DNA of 64,000 bases from positions 11,761,846 to 11,825,845 of the forward strand of contig JAGTTD010000011.1 in assembly GCA_018398585.1 (NCBI GenBank), written 5' to 3'. Source of the DNA: Simmondsia chinensis (Eukaryota > Streptophyta > Magnoliopsida > Caryophyllales > Simmondsiaceae). Below the pieces are notes generated by a model, which did not search any database, was not told the DNA's origin, and worked only from the letters and a program-made list of their open reading frames with translations. Of this stretch, positions 8,744 to 19,943 are shown piece by piece. Within the stretch, counting starts at the first letter, position 1; every line of letters begins with the position of its first letter. A program made the position numbers and the translations under genes.

Positions 8744-10959
8744 TGTTAGGAACAGTGTCCAGAATCTAGATTTATTCTAGATATATTAATTTAATTAATA
8801 AATAAAATTGAAGTTTCAGTCATTCTCTAGTTAAATTTGTGTATGTGAGCATTTATACAGCATGTGATTTTCTTTTAGGACACATCCATGCAATGGATGT
8901 AGTCCTCAGACTGCAATTTATATGTTTGTTCTAAGTGGTTTATGAGACTAAGCCACAGATAGACTTGGAACAAATGGTATGGATTGTTGTTTGAAAGACT
9001 CGTAGTCGAAGACAAGTTTGGACCACTTGTATGTTAAGACTATAACATGACACTTTAGATGACTTGTCTTGGTCATGTGGATGGAGATCCAAAAGTGTTA
9101 GGTTAGTGTGTTTAATAAGATTGACACACCGAGTTGGACCAAGTGGGTTACTTATTTCTAAACTACTATCGGAGATGAGTGATTTACGTTGTATTGTTTG
9201 AACGACGACTCCAAATCCTGAGGGTATTCTGAACTTGTGCATGGAGCGTTAGTTACTTTGGTGTACTATAAGTAAGGTCTAAACGAATGATTGAAATCCC
9301 ACGTACACTGGGTAGCGGCGTGAAGTGTGACAGGGATCAGGTATTCAATAGGGAATCTACAGTCTCTTACGAGATACAGATGTCCCCTTAGTTGATTAGC
9401 AAATATTTGAAAAGTTTGGAAACTTTGGCCAAAGTATTCCAAGTGTTTGACATTTGGAATTTATACTGTGAATGTGTTCAAGTATAAATGAATTATTTAG
9501 TGAAGGGCGAGTCGGTAACTAATGGAGAAGCTGTGAGAAGGATAATGGTAGTAGTTATATTTGTTCTTTGTCATGGAGATCTAATGGAGGAGTTGTTGTC
9601 ATCAATATAGTCTATTAGGGAGATATTGAATAAATAATTTAAGTCTGGAGTGCAGTGAGATTTATTTAGTGAAATTAAGTCTCATTATATGGTAATTAAA
9701 TTATTTCATGAGATGATTAATTTAACCCATTTGGAGCTAGATTTAAATTGTCCCTGAGGTCCCTGCGCAAGCCTCTGTATTTTCTTGCCATCGAAAAAGT
9801 ATTAAAGAATTCATAAGATGAATTATTTATCCATAGGATGGATAAATTTGATTTTGACAAATATTATTCATGATATAAATAAATATTAAAAATTATAAAA
9901 TAAAATAATTTTGAAAATTAAAGTTCATAAGATGAATTTTTACTTGTGAGAAACAAAGCAAAATAAAAAAAAATACAAAAAAAAAACTACGCAGCTCGCG
10001 ATCCGCGCGAACCGAATCGGACAAACCAGCGAGTGAACCATGGGTATCCGCGTCCCCACGCGGGGACGAATCACGCGATGACAAGTGTCACGGCGCTGTT
10101 GGACCACGGACGCGTTTTACCTGGGGTTGACACGCAGCGTTTTAATCGTTTTTTAAATAAAACGACGCATTTTGGTTTTAATTGGGCAATCCCACATCTA
10201 TTAAAATTGGATTTTTCGCTCCGGAATACTTTTATAAATAAAGGTGCTTATTCCGATGTTTGGTATTCAAGTTGAAATATTTCTTTAGGGTTTCTGGAAT
10301 TGTTTCGGATACCTAATTGGATAGAAAAATTTCCGTTGAAATTTTTCTTTCCTCAGTTTAATATTTTTCGGAGCGCACCCTCCGGGCAATTTGTGGTCAT
10401 TGCGTAGAAGATCGTGGGGTCTCGATTTTCTTTGTATTCTTTATAATTGAAGCAATTCCAGGTATGTTCTTCTTTCCTTCTTCTTTTAGTTTTCGCTTTT
10501 CTATTTATTTACAGTAGTCATTATTATGCCTGTTTAAGTTTATGTGTTGTTATGGATGTATTAGAGTAAAAGGCCTATAGATCTAAATTAAGAATTTAAA
10601 TCAGTTGATTTAAATTATGAATTTAAGACAGTAGATTTAAAATTAGGAATTTCAAATCGACCCTAGGTTTAAAGTTATGGATTCTAAACCTGTTCCGCTG
10701 CGTAAACTTTAGGAAAATTTTTTAAAATTCATCCCAATAACCGGTATTAGGGCAAAAGGTTTATAGAGCTAAACCTATTCTCGGGAACTCTCGCACGTGA
10801 GGTGTCACGAAGCGTAACTCCCCGTCCCGAGGCTTAGGTAGAGAGAAGAGTCTGCTACTCTAAGTGCTCTAATAGGTGCCTATTGTTGTGTTGAGAACTG
10901 TGAATCCCATAGTCAGCATCAGAGTTTATTTTCAATAAAATTCATATCTTTTCCCAACA
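8744..10959 (+). repeat. Copia F 5' LTR (2216 bp)
   Basis: TGTTAGGAACAG...TTCCCAACA. It is unusually long for copia. TATA box TATAAATA at 10233-10240. PBS-like fossils at 10741-10752 (CCGGTATTAGGG after CCCAATAA) and 10911-10924 (AGTCAGCATCAGAG after CCCAT) sit inside U5. Against the 3' LTR it carries about 408 bp more, between roughly 9417 and 9834. Confidence 0.93.
10233..10240 (+). promoter_or_regulatory. TATA box of copia F 5' LTR
   Basis: TATAAATA in a context shared with the 3' LTR (16176-16183), with H (20897-20904 and 28339-28346, minus) and with A (5458-5465, minus). Likely promoter of the family. Confidence 0.6.
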
Positions 10960-10961
10960 AT

Positions 10962-10973
10962 TGATATCAGAGC
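10962..10973 (+). other. PBS of copia F
   Basis: TGATATCAGAGC, one base off the initiator-Met match, two bases after the LTR end. A keeps the perfect version. Confidence 0.8.
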
Positions 10974-11086
10974 CAGCCTCTGATTACATTCATAATATAC
11001 ATAAATATATATAATAAGATCGAAATAAATAGATGTGCGAATTAATAAAATAGTGATTTTATTAAGAAGAAAAAACTTATTTGAAT

Positions 11087-11440
11087 TAGTGATTTAAATT
11101 GTTTAAATCATTAAAGAAGTTAATTGTTAATTAGAATATTTTAAAGTATCGATTTAAAATGTTTAAATCAGTTAAAAGAGTTAATAGTTAACTAGGTTAT
11201 TTAAAGTAACGATTTAAATTGTTTAAATCGTTAATGAATTAATAGTTAATCAGATTGCTTAAAGTAATGATTCAAATTGTTTAAGTCATTAATGAATTAA
11301 TTATTAATTAAGATTATATAAGGTAACGATTTGAATTTTTTAAATCATTAATTAATTAAAAGTTAATTTGATCGTTTGAAAGTAACGATTTAAATTGTTT
11401 AAATCGTTAATAAATTAATCGTCAATTCGGAACAACCAAT
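11087..11440 (+). repeat. Leader hairpin array type i in copia F (6 units, ~59 bp)
   Basis: Units start near 11087, 11147, 11206, 11264, 11323 and 11382. Each holds GATTTAAA-ttg-TTTAAATC. Units 3 and 6 form AACGATTTAAA/TTTAAATCGTT (11208-11232 and 11384-11408); units 1 and 4 have TGAT/ATCA instead of CGAT/ATCG, a paired change. The rest of the unit is a variable AT-rich spacer. Confidence 0.88.
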
Positions 11441-11499
11441 AAATTTGCGATTATGTTGTTTGTATAATGTGATTGTACGTTATCTGTCATGATTTATGA

Positions 11500-11645
11500 A
11501 ATCAGACAAAATTGATCTGATAAGATTATATTCAAATATTTTTATTAATGGATAAAAGTTGACCTAATTGGATTAGATTCAATTAATTTTTATAAAATTG
11601 GATAAAATTGATTTAATGAGATTAGATTCAATTTAATTTAAAATT
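11500..11645 (+). repeat. Leader hairpin array type ii in copia F (~3 units)
   Basis: Degenerate units with ATTTAAT-gag-ATTAGATTCAAT and GGATAAAA(T/G)TTGA.CTAAT blocks; the reverse complement of the array in A at 4275-4490. The arms are weaker than in A. Confidence 0.7.
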
Positions 11646-11769
11646 AATTATTAAAAAAAAGTCAAGTTGACGCTGACGTCAGGTTTGAGAAAAAAATATT
11701 TTATTTATTTATTTATTTAGTTATTGAATTACATAATAATTATTAATTAATTATTTTATTAATTAATTT

Positions 11770-12235
11770 TCTTTTAGAATGAGATTGTAAATTAAATTAT
11801 GAGATAATTTAAGTTGTAAATCAGTATTATTTTAAATAAAAGTTATTTGATATTATTTTAGAATAAGATTGTAAAATAGACTATGAGATAGTCTAAAGTT
11901 TGTTTACTTGTTTTAGAATAAGATTCTAAAATAGACTATGGGATAGTCTAAGCACAAAATTGCTATTAATTTTAAATAAAATTATTTTTAATCTAATTTT
12001 GAAATCATAATTTTAAAAGTAGATTATGTGATAATCTAAATTAAATATTGGTATTGTTTTAATTAAAAGTAATTAATTAATTTTATTGATTTGTTTTAGA
12101 ATGAGATTCTAATGTAAGATTATGAGATAATCTATACTGTAAAACGATAGTATTTTAAATAAATAAATTAATTAATTTTTGTTAATCTTAGAATGAGATT
12201 CTAAAGGGGACTATGAAATAATCCAGGTTGTAAAT
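11770..12235 (+). repeat. Leader hairpin array type iii in copia F (6 units)
   Basis: Units near 11776, 11859, 11912, 11990, 12093 and 12180. Each has TTTAGAAT-(g/a)a-GATTCTAAA followed by a second hairpin. The second hairpin is AGACTAT-gag-ATAGTCT at 11878-11894 and AGACTAT-ggg-ATAGTCT at 11933-11949, but AGATTAT-gag-ATAATCT at 12117-12133: compensatory pair changes. It matches the array in A at 3738-4160. Confidence 0.87.
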
Positions 12236-12810
12236 GCAAGTTAATTAAAAACCACTAGTTATAAAAATCAAGTGGGAGTGAGGTTTCAATTGTTGTAACC
12301 TCACGGTCTCCATTTCTGGTCTAGCAGTATAGTAGATCGATAGACCTCCCTGCGGAGCATGTCAGTTTGCAGATTACATGATTAGACTTCTTTAGGATAA
12401 ACCAAAGTGCAAAGAAGCAATGCGACCACGCTGCCGTGGAGTATTTCGTGTATTTATATGGAGGTTTAGGTAATGGTTTACACTTAACTAGCGTGATGCA
12501 TTAGCCTCCCCGAGGAGCTCTGTTGTGTCATGTTAGAGACTAAGGTAAAGTGATGAGTTAATCATGTTTAGTAAAAGTTACAAGAAAAATAAGTTAATTG
12601 AGAATAGTTCTCACCCGAACTAGCTTCATGCGACCCCGCAGCCAGGGAGTAAGGAGTGGTGTGTTTGGGTCATTATTGTATTCATGATAGTACAGTTTGG
12701 TGGATATTTGACTTATTGTGTATGCTAAATTGGAAGAATATATATCACTGCATTATACATGACTCATATAAGGTAGTTACACGATTGTTTGCATTTACAG
12801 TGTTTTTGAA
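12236..12810 (+). other. Copia F leader, gag-proximal part
   Basis: Untranslated; aligns by eye with A 3162-3735. No gene seen. A short open stretch at 12656-12844 runs into the gag start in another frame and is not credible as coding. Confidence 0.6.
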
Positions 12811-13640
12811 ATGGCCGCGACTGGTGCACTTCACTCAATTATGAAAGATAACGCCTTAACTAGACCGAATTACTTCACCTGAAAAATGAACCTGGACATA
12901 GTGTTAATACATGAGGGTCATAAGTTTGTTCTCACTGAAGCTCGACCTACGGTGCCTGCTAATAATTCTGCAACTGCTATTAAAGAGCGTTATGAATGCT
13001 GGAATAAGGCTAATGAGTTAGCCAGATGCTACATTTTGGCCTCTGTGACAAATGTACTCAAGCATCAGATGCTTGAGATGAAAACAGCAGCTAAGATGAT
13101 CAAACATTTAAAGGAAATGTTTGGTGGTCAAGATAGGGCAGCTAGGCAAGAGCTGATGAGGAAGCTCTTGAACATGAGGATGTCAGAAGGGTCACCAGTT
13201 CAGGAGCACGTCATGAAAATGATGGCGTGCTTGTCTGAGTTGGAGATTCTAGGTGCTAAGATTGATAGTCAGTCTCAGCAGGACATCATCCTCAGATCTC
13301 TGTCCAGCTTTCACTTAGTTCAGGCTGAACTACATAATGAATAATAAGGATTATTCATTACTTGAGCTGATGAAAGAGCTACAGGTAGCAGAGGGTGTTA
13401 TCCTAGCCAAGGGGAGTGTCCACTTGACTCAGGTATCGAGGACTAGTGGGAGCAGGCAGAATAAGGGACCGACTGGAAAGAAAGGCAAAGGCAAGGTTGC
13501 TAGTGTAGCGACTAATCCTAACAAAAGGCCAGCAGAAGGAAAGTGTTACTTTTGCGGAAAGATGGGCATTGGAAGAGAAACTGCATAAAGTACATGGCTA
13601 ATCTTCCTGCAAACACTGTTAAGCCATCTGGTGAAGGTAT
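12811..13640 (+). pseudogene. Copia F gag remnant
   Basis: The start is ATG at 12811 (MAATGALHSIMKDNALTRPNY). A TGA replaces the conserved W codon near residue 24, after which 12886-13344 is open: VTNVLKHQMLEMKTAAKMIK, LKEMFGGQDRAARQE, then MRMSEGSPVQEHVMKMMACL. A stop and shift at about 13340 lead to a second open stretch (13337-13588) with KKGKGKV and CYFCGKMG; another shift inside the zinc knuckle moves GHWKRNC to a different frame. It encodes the particle protein in intact relatives. Confidence 0.88.
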
Positions 13641-14106
13641 GTTGATATCTCACTGATTTGAGTCTTGTGTAATTGTGAGTTCACCAGATTCCTGGTGTGT
13701 GGACTCAGGTTCAACTGACCATGTCTGTAATATGTTACGGGGGCTCAGGTCAACCAAGAGGCTACATGATAGGAGCTGTACCTGATAGCTGAAAGCGGTA
13801 TAGGAGTGGCAGTCTCAGTAGTAGGAAGCGGTAGCATAGATTTAAGTGTTAGAATTTTGTTTTTGCTTATTTAAAATTCTTATTGATTTGTACTTGCATT
13901 GGACAGGAATTTGATTTATGTGATTTGAAGAATAATTGTTATTCATTTTGAATATGGTTGTGAACCTTTATTACAAGAAATAAAATTTTTTACTAAGGAA
14001 CATGTGTTTATGATTTATTCATGTTGTTTTTCCTTACATACATGAACAATGCGAAACACTTAGAGAAGAATTTTGCAAATAAACTAAAAAAGTAAAAACA
14101 ACATAG
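13641..14106 (+). pseudogene. Copia F protease and pre-integrase remnant
   Basis: SWCVDSGSTDHVCNML with the catalytic DSGS is readable near 13690-13735, followed by much-stopped pre-integrase sequence (13860-14040). The integrase core that should follow is absent: sequence passes from an FANKLKK-like stretch into the linker before RT, so a large deletion lies around 14085-14110. Confidence 0.75.
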
Positions 14107-15090
14107 CGTTAAAAGGAAAATGACAATGATTATGAATAGCTAGACACAACTGAAGTCATAGTGGAAGCATTAGATGCATCTACTAATAGGAACGAGAATG
14201 TTCTAGGTACGCGAAAGCTTAGGTGTAGTGGGAGGATTGTCAGGACACTTGATAGGTTCATAGCGGGAGCCTTAGTGGTTAACCGTGGCATTGAATCTGA
14301 TCCTTTTAGCCACCATGAAGCAGTTAAGTCTTATAGTTTTAAGCAACTGGTTAAACAAACCATGCGTGAACAAATGACTTTAAGAGAAAGTAGTGACTTT
14401 CTTAGTATTGTATGTCACGAATATACTACTTATTGAGAATGATGTAGGGGTGTCATTAGCTGTAGAAATTTGGTTGTCATGATAGCTCAATATGAAAGAC
14501 ATAGGAGAAGCCAGCTTTACTCTTAGGATTAAGCTTCTGCGAGGTCGTAAGATTAGGATGTTGGGTCTTTCCCTAGCCACTTATATTGACAAGACGTTGT
14601 CAAGGTATGGCATGGAGTCCCTCTCCTTTTTGAGTAGCATTCTATGACACCTTAAGAGGTGGAGCAATTGAGGAATATTCCATACGCTTTGGCAGTGGGA
14701 GCCTCAGGTATGCCATGTTGTGCACGAGACTTGATGTCTGCTATGCTATGGTGTAGTAAGCAGGTGTTAGTCTAACATGGGTCCAATGGACTAGGTGGCA
14801 GTGAAGTGTTTTCTCTAGTTCTTGAGAAGAACTAGAAATCCTATGCTGATCTTTCAAAGTGACGAGCTCGTTCCAGTTTGCTATACTGATTTAACACTTC
14901 CAGTCATATTAAAATAATAGACATTCGACGTCTAAGCATGTCTTTACCCTTGGAGTGGGAGCCATTAGTGAGAGGAATGTCAAGCAGTATTGTATTGCTG
15001 ACTTCACAATAAAGTAATTGTGCTCACTAAGGGTTAGGCTCAAACTTAAAAGGGGTGAGTATGGACTTTGCCATAAATTGGATTTAGGAC
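14107..15090 (+). pseudogene. Copia F RT/RNase H scraps
   Basis: Linker block CSGRIVRTLDRFIAGALVVN is open at 14161-14436, then the sequence jumps to EAVKSYSFKQLVKQ just upstream of the RT active site, so the RT N-terminal half is deleted. The YVDD box reads YVTN (14408-14419). Later blocks: LRYAMLCTRLDVCYAMV near 14720 and, near 14930-15000, STSKHVFTLGVGAISERNVK of RNase H. Many stops. No enzyme activity is possible. Confidence 0.82.
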
Positions 15091-15101
15091 AAGTGGGAGA
15101 T
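15091..15101 (+). other. Polypurine tract of copia F
   Basis: AAGTGGGAGAT directly before the 3' LTR start TGTTGGGAA at 15102. Confidence 0.85.
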
Positions 15102-16909
15102 TGTTGGGAATAGTGTCTTGAAATCCAGATTTATTTTCAATATATTATTTTAATTAACAAATAAAATTGAAGTTCCAGTCGTTTCCTAGTTAAATTTGTG
15201 TACGTGAGCATTTATACTGCATGTGATTTTCTTTCAGGAGACATCCATGCGATGGGTGTAGTACTCAGACTGCAATTTACATGTTTGTTCTAAGTGGTTT
15301 ATGAGACTAAGCCACAGATAGACTTGGAACAAATGGTATGTATTGTTGTTTGAAAGACTCATAGTCGAAGACAAGTTTGGACCACTTGTATGTTAAGACT
15401 ATAACATGAAACTTTAGATAGATTGTCTTGGTCATGTGGATGGAGATCCAAAAGTGTTAGGTGAGTGTGCTTAATAAGATTGATATACTGAGTTGGACCA
15501 TGTGTGTTACTTATTTCTAGACTACTATTAGAGATGAGTGATTCACGTTGTACTATTTGAACGACAACTCTAAATCCTGAGGGTATTCTGGACTTGTGCA
15601 TGGAGCGTTAGTTACTTTGGTGTACTATAAATAAGGTCCAAACGAATGACTGAAATCCCACGTACACTGGGTAGCGGCGTGATGTGTGGCAGGGATTAGG
15701 TATTCAATAGAGAATCTACAGTATCTTATGAGATACAGATGTCCCCTTAGTTGATTCGCAAATATTTGAAAATTATAGGATGGGTAAATTTAATTTTGCC
15801 AAATATTATTCATGAGATGAATAAATATTAAAAATTATAAAATAAAATAATTTTGAAAATTAAAATTCATAAGATGAATTTTTACATGTGGGAAACAAAG
15901 CAAAATAAAAAAAAAATACAAAAAAAAAAATGCAAAGATCGCGATCCGCATGAACCTAATCAGACGAACCAGCACGCGAACCATGGGTATCCGCGTCCCC
16001 ACGTGGGAACGAATCACGCGATGACACGTGTCACTGCGTTGGTGGACCACAGACGCGTTTGACCTGGGGTTGAAACGCAGCGTTTTAATCGTTTTTTAAA
16101 TAAAATGACGCGATTTGATTTTAACTGGGCAATCCCACATGGATTAAAATTGGATTTTTCACTCCGGAATAATTCTATAAATAGAGGTGCTTATTCCAAA
16201 GTTTGGTATTCAAGATGAAATATTTCTTTAGGGTTTTTGGAATTGTTTCGGAGACCTAAAGGGGGAGAAAAATTTTCGTTGAAATTTTTCTTTCCTCAGT
16301 TTAATATTTTTCGGAGCCCACCTTTCGGGCAATTTGAGGTCATTGTGTAGAAGATCGTGGGGTCTTGATTTTCTTGGTATTCTTTATAATTGGAGCAATT
16401 TCAGGTATGTTCTTCTTTCCTTCTTTTTTTAGTTTTCGCTTTTCCAATTATTTACAGTAGTCGTTATTATGCTTGTTTAAGTTTATGTATTGTTATGAAT
16501 GTATTAGAGTAAAAGGCCTATAGATCTAAATTAAGAATTTCAATTTGTTGATTTAAATTATGAATTTACATCAGTAGATTTAAAATTAGGAATTTTAAAT
16601 CGACCATAGGTTTAGAGTTATGTATTCTAAACCTGTTCCGCTGCATAAACTTTAGGGAAAATTTTTAAAATTCATCCCAACAACCGGTATTAGGGCAAAG
16701 GGTTTATAGAGATAAACCTATTCTTGGGAACTCTCGCATGTGAGTTGCCATGAAGCGTGACTCTCCGACCGGGGGCTTAGGTAGAGAGAAGAGTCTGCTA
16801 CTCTAAGTGCTCTAATAGGTGCCTATTGTTGTGACCATAGTTCAGAACTGTGAACCCAATAGTCGGTATCAGAGTATATTTTCAACAAAATTCATATATT
16901 TTCCCAGCA
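15102..16909 (+). repeat. Copia F 3' LTR (1808 bp, deleted)
   Basis: TGTTGGGAATAG...TTTCCCAGCA. Colinear with the 5' LTR except for a ~408 bp gap at about 15775: the sequence passes from AATATTTGAAAA to TTATAGGATGGGTAAATT. TATAAATA at 16176-16183. The right TSD copy CTCCT follows at 16910-16914. Confidence 0.93.
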
Positions 16910-17480
16910 CTCCTAAGAACACATTTTATCCGGCACAACCATAGTCCCTTTGCATCACCTGTGATCTTGGTTAAGAAAGATGGAACATCTCGAATGTGCA
17001 ATGATTACAGGCATCTCAATTCCTTCACAATTAAAGACAAGTTTTCCCTACCAGTAATTGACAATCTGCTTGATGAATTGCACGGGGCAAGTTGTTTCTC
17101 TAAGCTAGACTTGCGACATGGGTACTATCAAGTTCGAGTTAAGGCCGAAGACATTCACAAGACTACATTTCGAATTCATCATGGACACTATGAGTTTTTG
17201 GTGATGCCCTTTGGGTTGTCTAATGCCGTTGCAATATTTCAGGCATTGATGAATGAGGTGTTCAAGCCTTATCTGAGGAAGTTCGTTCTTGTCTTCTTCG
17301 ATGACATCTGGATATATAGGTCCTCACTTGATCATCATTTGTCCCATCTTCAACAAGTATTTGATCTCATGAGGCAACACAAGCTTTTTGCGAAGTTGTC
17401 TAAGTATTCTTTTGCTTGCCTTCAAGTTGAGTATCTGGGGGCATATCGCTTCAAGGGATGGGGTTGCTACTAATCCTGCA
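16910..17480 (+). pseudogene. Gypsy G RT, catalytic piece
   Basis: Continues the RT cut at 8743. Blocks in order: [55 protein letters not shown] (first catalytic D), [16 protein letters not shown] and [11 protein letters not shown] (DD pair intact near 17300), then [20 protein letters not shown]. Open at 16850-17473, the first codons of which belong to the LTR of F; a frameshift follows near 17460. Apart from that shift this domain is well preserved. Confidence 0.9.
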
Positions 17481-18095
17481 AATATAAGGGCCATGAAAGA
17501 ATGTCCTGTACCTACCTCTATTAAGTAGTAGACGAGTTTCTTGGGTTTGACTTGGTACTATCGTAAGTTCATCTCTGGTTACAATTTGATGACTAAGCCT
17601 CTTACAAAATTGCTTAAGAAGGATGCATTTGGATGGAATGAAATAGCTCAGATAGCCTTTCAACAACTCAAGTCTGCCATGTGTTCAGCTCCGGTGCTAG
17701 CTATGCCAAATTTCAAGCTTCCCTTTGTACTAGAAACTGATACAAGTACCACTGGTATTGGCGCAATGCTGTCCCAGGATGGAAGGCCAATGACTTATCT
17801 AAGTTAAGCTTTGGCACCCAGGAACTTAAGTTTGTCAATCTATGAGAAAGAGCATCTTGCAATCCTCCTTGCGGTTCAAAAGTGGAGACATTATCTAGAA
17901 GGACCCCATTTCATTATTAAAACTGTCCACCAAAGTCTCAAATACTTATTGGAGCAGAAAATCACCACAAGAGTACAACACAAAGGACTTATGAAGATGC
18001 TGGGCCTAGATTATTCGATTGAATATAGATGTGGAAGGGAGAATGTTATGGAAAATGCCCTTTCCAGACGCCAAGAAATGGATGATTAGGCCAGA
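17481..18095 (+). pseudogene. Gypsy G RNase H remnant
   Basis: Connection [20 protein letters not shown] then RNase [21 protein letters not shown], a stop at about 17806, YEKEHLAILLAVQKWRHYLE, and KTVHQSLKYLLEQK, where family copies have TDHQSL, so one catalytic aspartate is replaced by valine. It ends ENVMENALSRRQE (normally ADALSR; a second D is lost). Two open pieces: 17541-17807 and 17811-18089. Confidence 0.87.
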
Positions 18096-18972
18096 AGCAA
18101 TGCAATCTTAGTATCTCTTCCTTCTTCGATGGAAGAAGTCTAGCAGACTTATGTGGATGATGCTTTTGCTCAGGATTGCCTCATTGCTGCGAGTGTGAAG
18201 CCCTCGGCTAGCTCATTTATTGGGGTGACAGTGTGTAATGGGTTGATAAAGATTAAAGGCAAGATCTACATCGGGTCTTGTACTGAACTAAGGAAGCAAA
18301 TAGTTTCAGTTGTTCACTCATCAGCTTGGGTGGCCACAAGAGAAATGAGGGAACCTACCCACGATTAAAGCAGTACATTCATTGGACTGGAATGAAGAAA
18401 GATGTGGTGAAGTGTGTTCAGACTTGTGAGGTTTGTCAACAAACCAAAAATGAACGTGTTCCTTATCAAGGATTTCTGCAACCTTTGCCGATTCCAGAGA
18501 GAGCTTGGCAACACATAAGTATGGATTTCATTAAGAGACTACCTAAATTTGAAGGGAAGGAAGCCATTTGGTTCATAGTAGATCGATTTACCAAGTTTGG
18601 ACACTTCATTGGCCTCAGTCATCCCATTACTGCTGCAAGACTTGCAAAGATGTTCCTGGATCACATTTATCGACTTCATGGGTTTTCTCAGCCCATCACT
18701 TCAGACCAGGACAGGCTCTTCATCAGCCATTTCTTGACATAATTGTTTGGGTTGTTGGGGACAACTCTTGCTTTAAGTTCCTCATACCATCCTCAAATGG
18801 ATGCACAAACTGAACGAGGAAATCAATGTGTGGAGCAGTATCTACGCAGTATGACTTTCAATAATCCCGAGCATTGGTTTAGTTAGCTTGCTTTAGCTAA
18901 GTATTGTTACAACACACATGCACATTCAACTATAAAGACAACTCCTTTCAAGGCATTATATGGCTATGATCC
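18096..18972 (+). pseudogene. Gypsy G integrase, N-terminal and core piece
   Basis: Zinc-binding N-terminus (RLKQYIHWTGMKKDVVKCVQ then TCEVCQQTK) and core: HISMDFIKRLP (D), ITSDQDRLF (D) and, after a stop near 18742, SYHPQMDAQTERGNQ (E). The catalytic triad is all visible but two frames are used (shift near 18350). It ends at YGYD where E is inserted (TSD GATCC, 18968-18972) and resumes at 31345. Confidence 0.88.
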
Positions 18973-19303
18973 TGTTATGATTCTAGGATATGTGTTTAGT
19001 TCTAATAAACCTATAATTGTAATCGATCAATTTAGTATCTTAGTAATGCGTTGAGTAAAGGGAATTAGGAATGCATTCGAATGTGGTGTTTTGGAGGGAA
19101 GGGCGGTTACTATTTGTCCCTTATCCTAAGCTAGTATAAATCAGAGTAGTCTCACTTGTAAACAATATGATGAATGATAATGAAAGTCGACTTCCCCTCT
19201 TTAATCTAGATTCTCTCTAGATATTCTTCTACTTCTCATCTTAACTCCCTTTTATCCAATCTATCCCGAGCTTATGAACCTAGATCAATCTAGATTCAGA
19301 ACA
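18973..19303 (+). repeat. Element E 5' LTR
   Basis: 331 bp with TATAAAT at 19135-19141. It ends in the near-perfect hairpin TATGAACCTAGAT-ca-ATCTAGATTCA. The 3' LTR is 33 bp longer, partly through extra TAGCAATGCATT and CTTCTCTTCTTAT-type segments, so the pair has diverged by indels. Confidence 0.9.
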
Positions 19304-19305
19304 AT

Positions 19306-19317
19306 TGGTATCAGAGC
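19306..19317 (+). other. PBS of element E
   Basis: TGGTATCAGAGC, perfect initiator-Met match. The leader 19318-19943 shares TTTGATTTAGTTGAAT and GAGTTTGTATTG blocks with elements D and C but holds no gene. Confidence 0.88.
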
Positions 19318-19943
19318 CTTGATTTGATCCCAAATCAAGCTCTTAATCAAGAAAATTCAAAATAAGATTGTTGCTGAGGTGCTTTGCATTTGATTTAGTT
19401 GAATCTACTTCTACTAGATTGAGTTTGTATTGTGTCAAGCTTTGGAGCTGGTTGCAAACAATCAACAAAAATAGGTTTTGATGCTGAATTTAGCTTAATT
19501 TTAACCAATCAAAGTTCAATTATTGCTACCGGATCAAACTTGATCAAGTTCAGTTCAGAATTGTGTAGATCAGGTATTCTTTGATTGCTTTACTGCTGAA
19601 TTAGCAAGAATCTGAGGCAATTTTGGCCATTGTTGCATCTGATGTGGTAGAGTGCTTGAAGTTGAACAAGAAACAACTTCACATATAGTTGAGATTTAGT
19701 GATCTGAAGCTGAACCGTGAGGTGTTCAATTAATTGTTGAAGAATGCCTAAGTGCACCTCGATTAAGCTTGAGTTCTGATTGAGTTAAGCAAGTTAGCTT
19801 GGTATTACTTGTGCTGCTTCTTGAGATCTGGTAGTTATAAGTCAAGAATCCAGGTCACAAATTAGTTACTGCTTTCTGAATTAAACTCATCTAAGCTAGC
19901 AAGCAATCGATAGTGTTCTGTTGGCTAATTTACTTGAGCAATT

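Larger units (their letters stand above)
8744..16909 (+). mobile_element. Copia element F, internally deleted
   Basis: Plus-strand copy of the copia family A/F/H. 5' LTR 8744-10959, PBS 10962, leader hairpin arrays, gag, protease, then a deletion that removed the integrase and the RT N-terminal half, RT/RNase H scraps, polypurine tract 15091-15101 and 3' LTR 15102-16909. The TSD CTCCT is exact at 8739-8743 and 16910-16914. It splits the RT of gypsy G. It could only move with enzymes from another copy. Confidence 0.95.

Noticed and set aside
9893..10275. Open frames across the F LTR around the GC-rich block (10033-10275 plus, 9893-10084 minus)
   Set aside because: They overlap on both strands in LTR promoter sequence and do not recur intact in the 3' LTR.
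11087..12235. CRISPR-like array
   Set aside because: Repeats are AT-rich, degenerate and contain the variable part within the unit; the context is a plant retrotransposon leader and no cas genes exist here.
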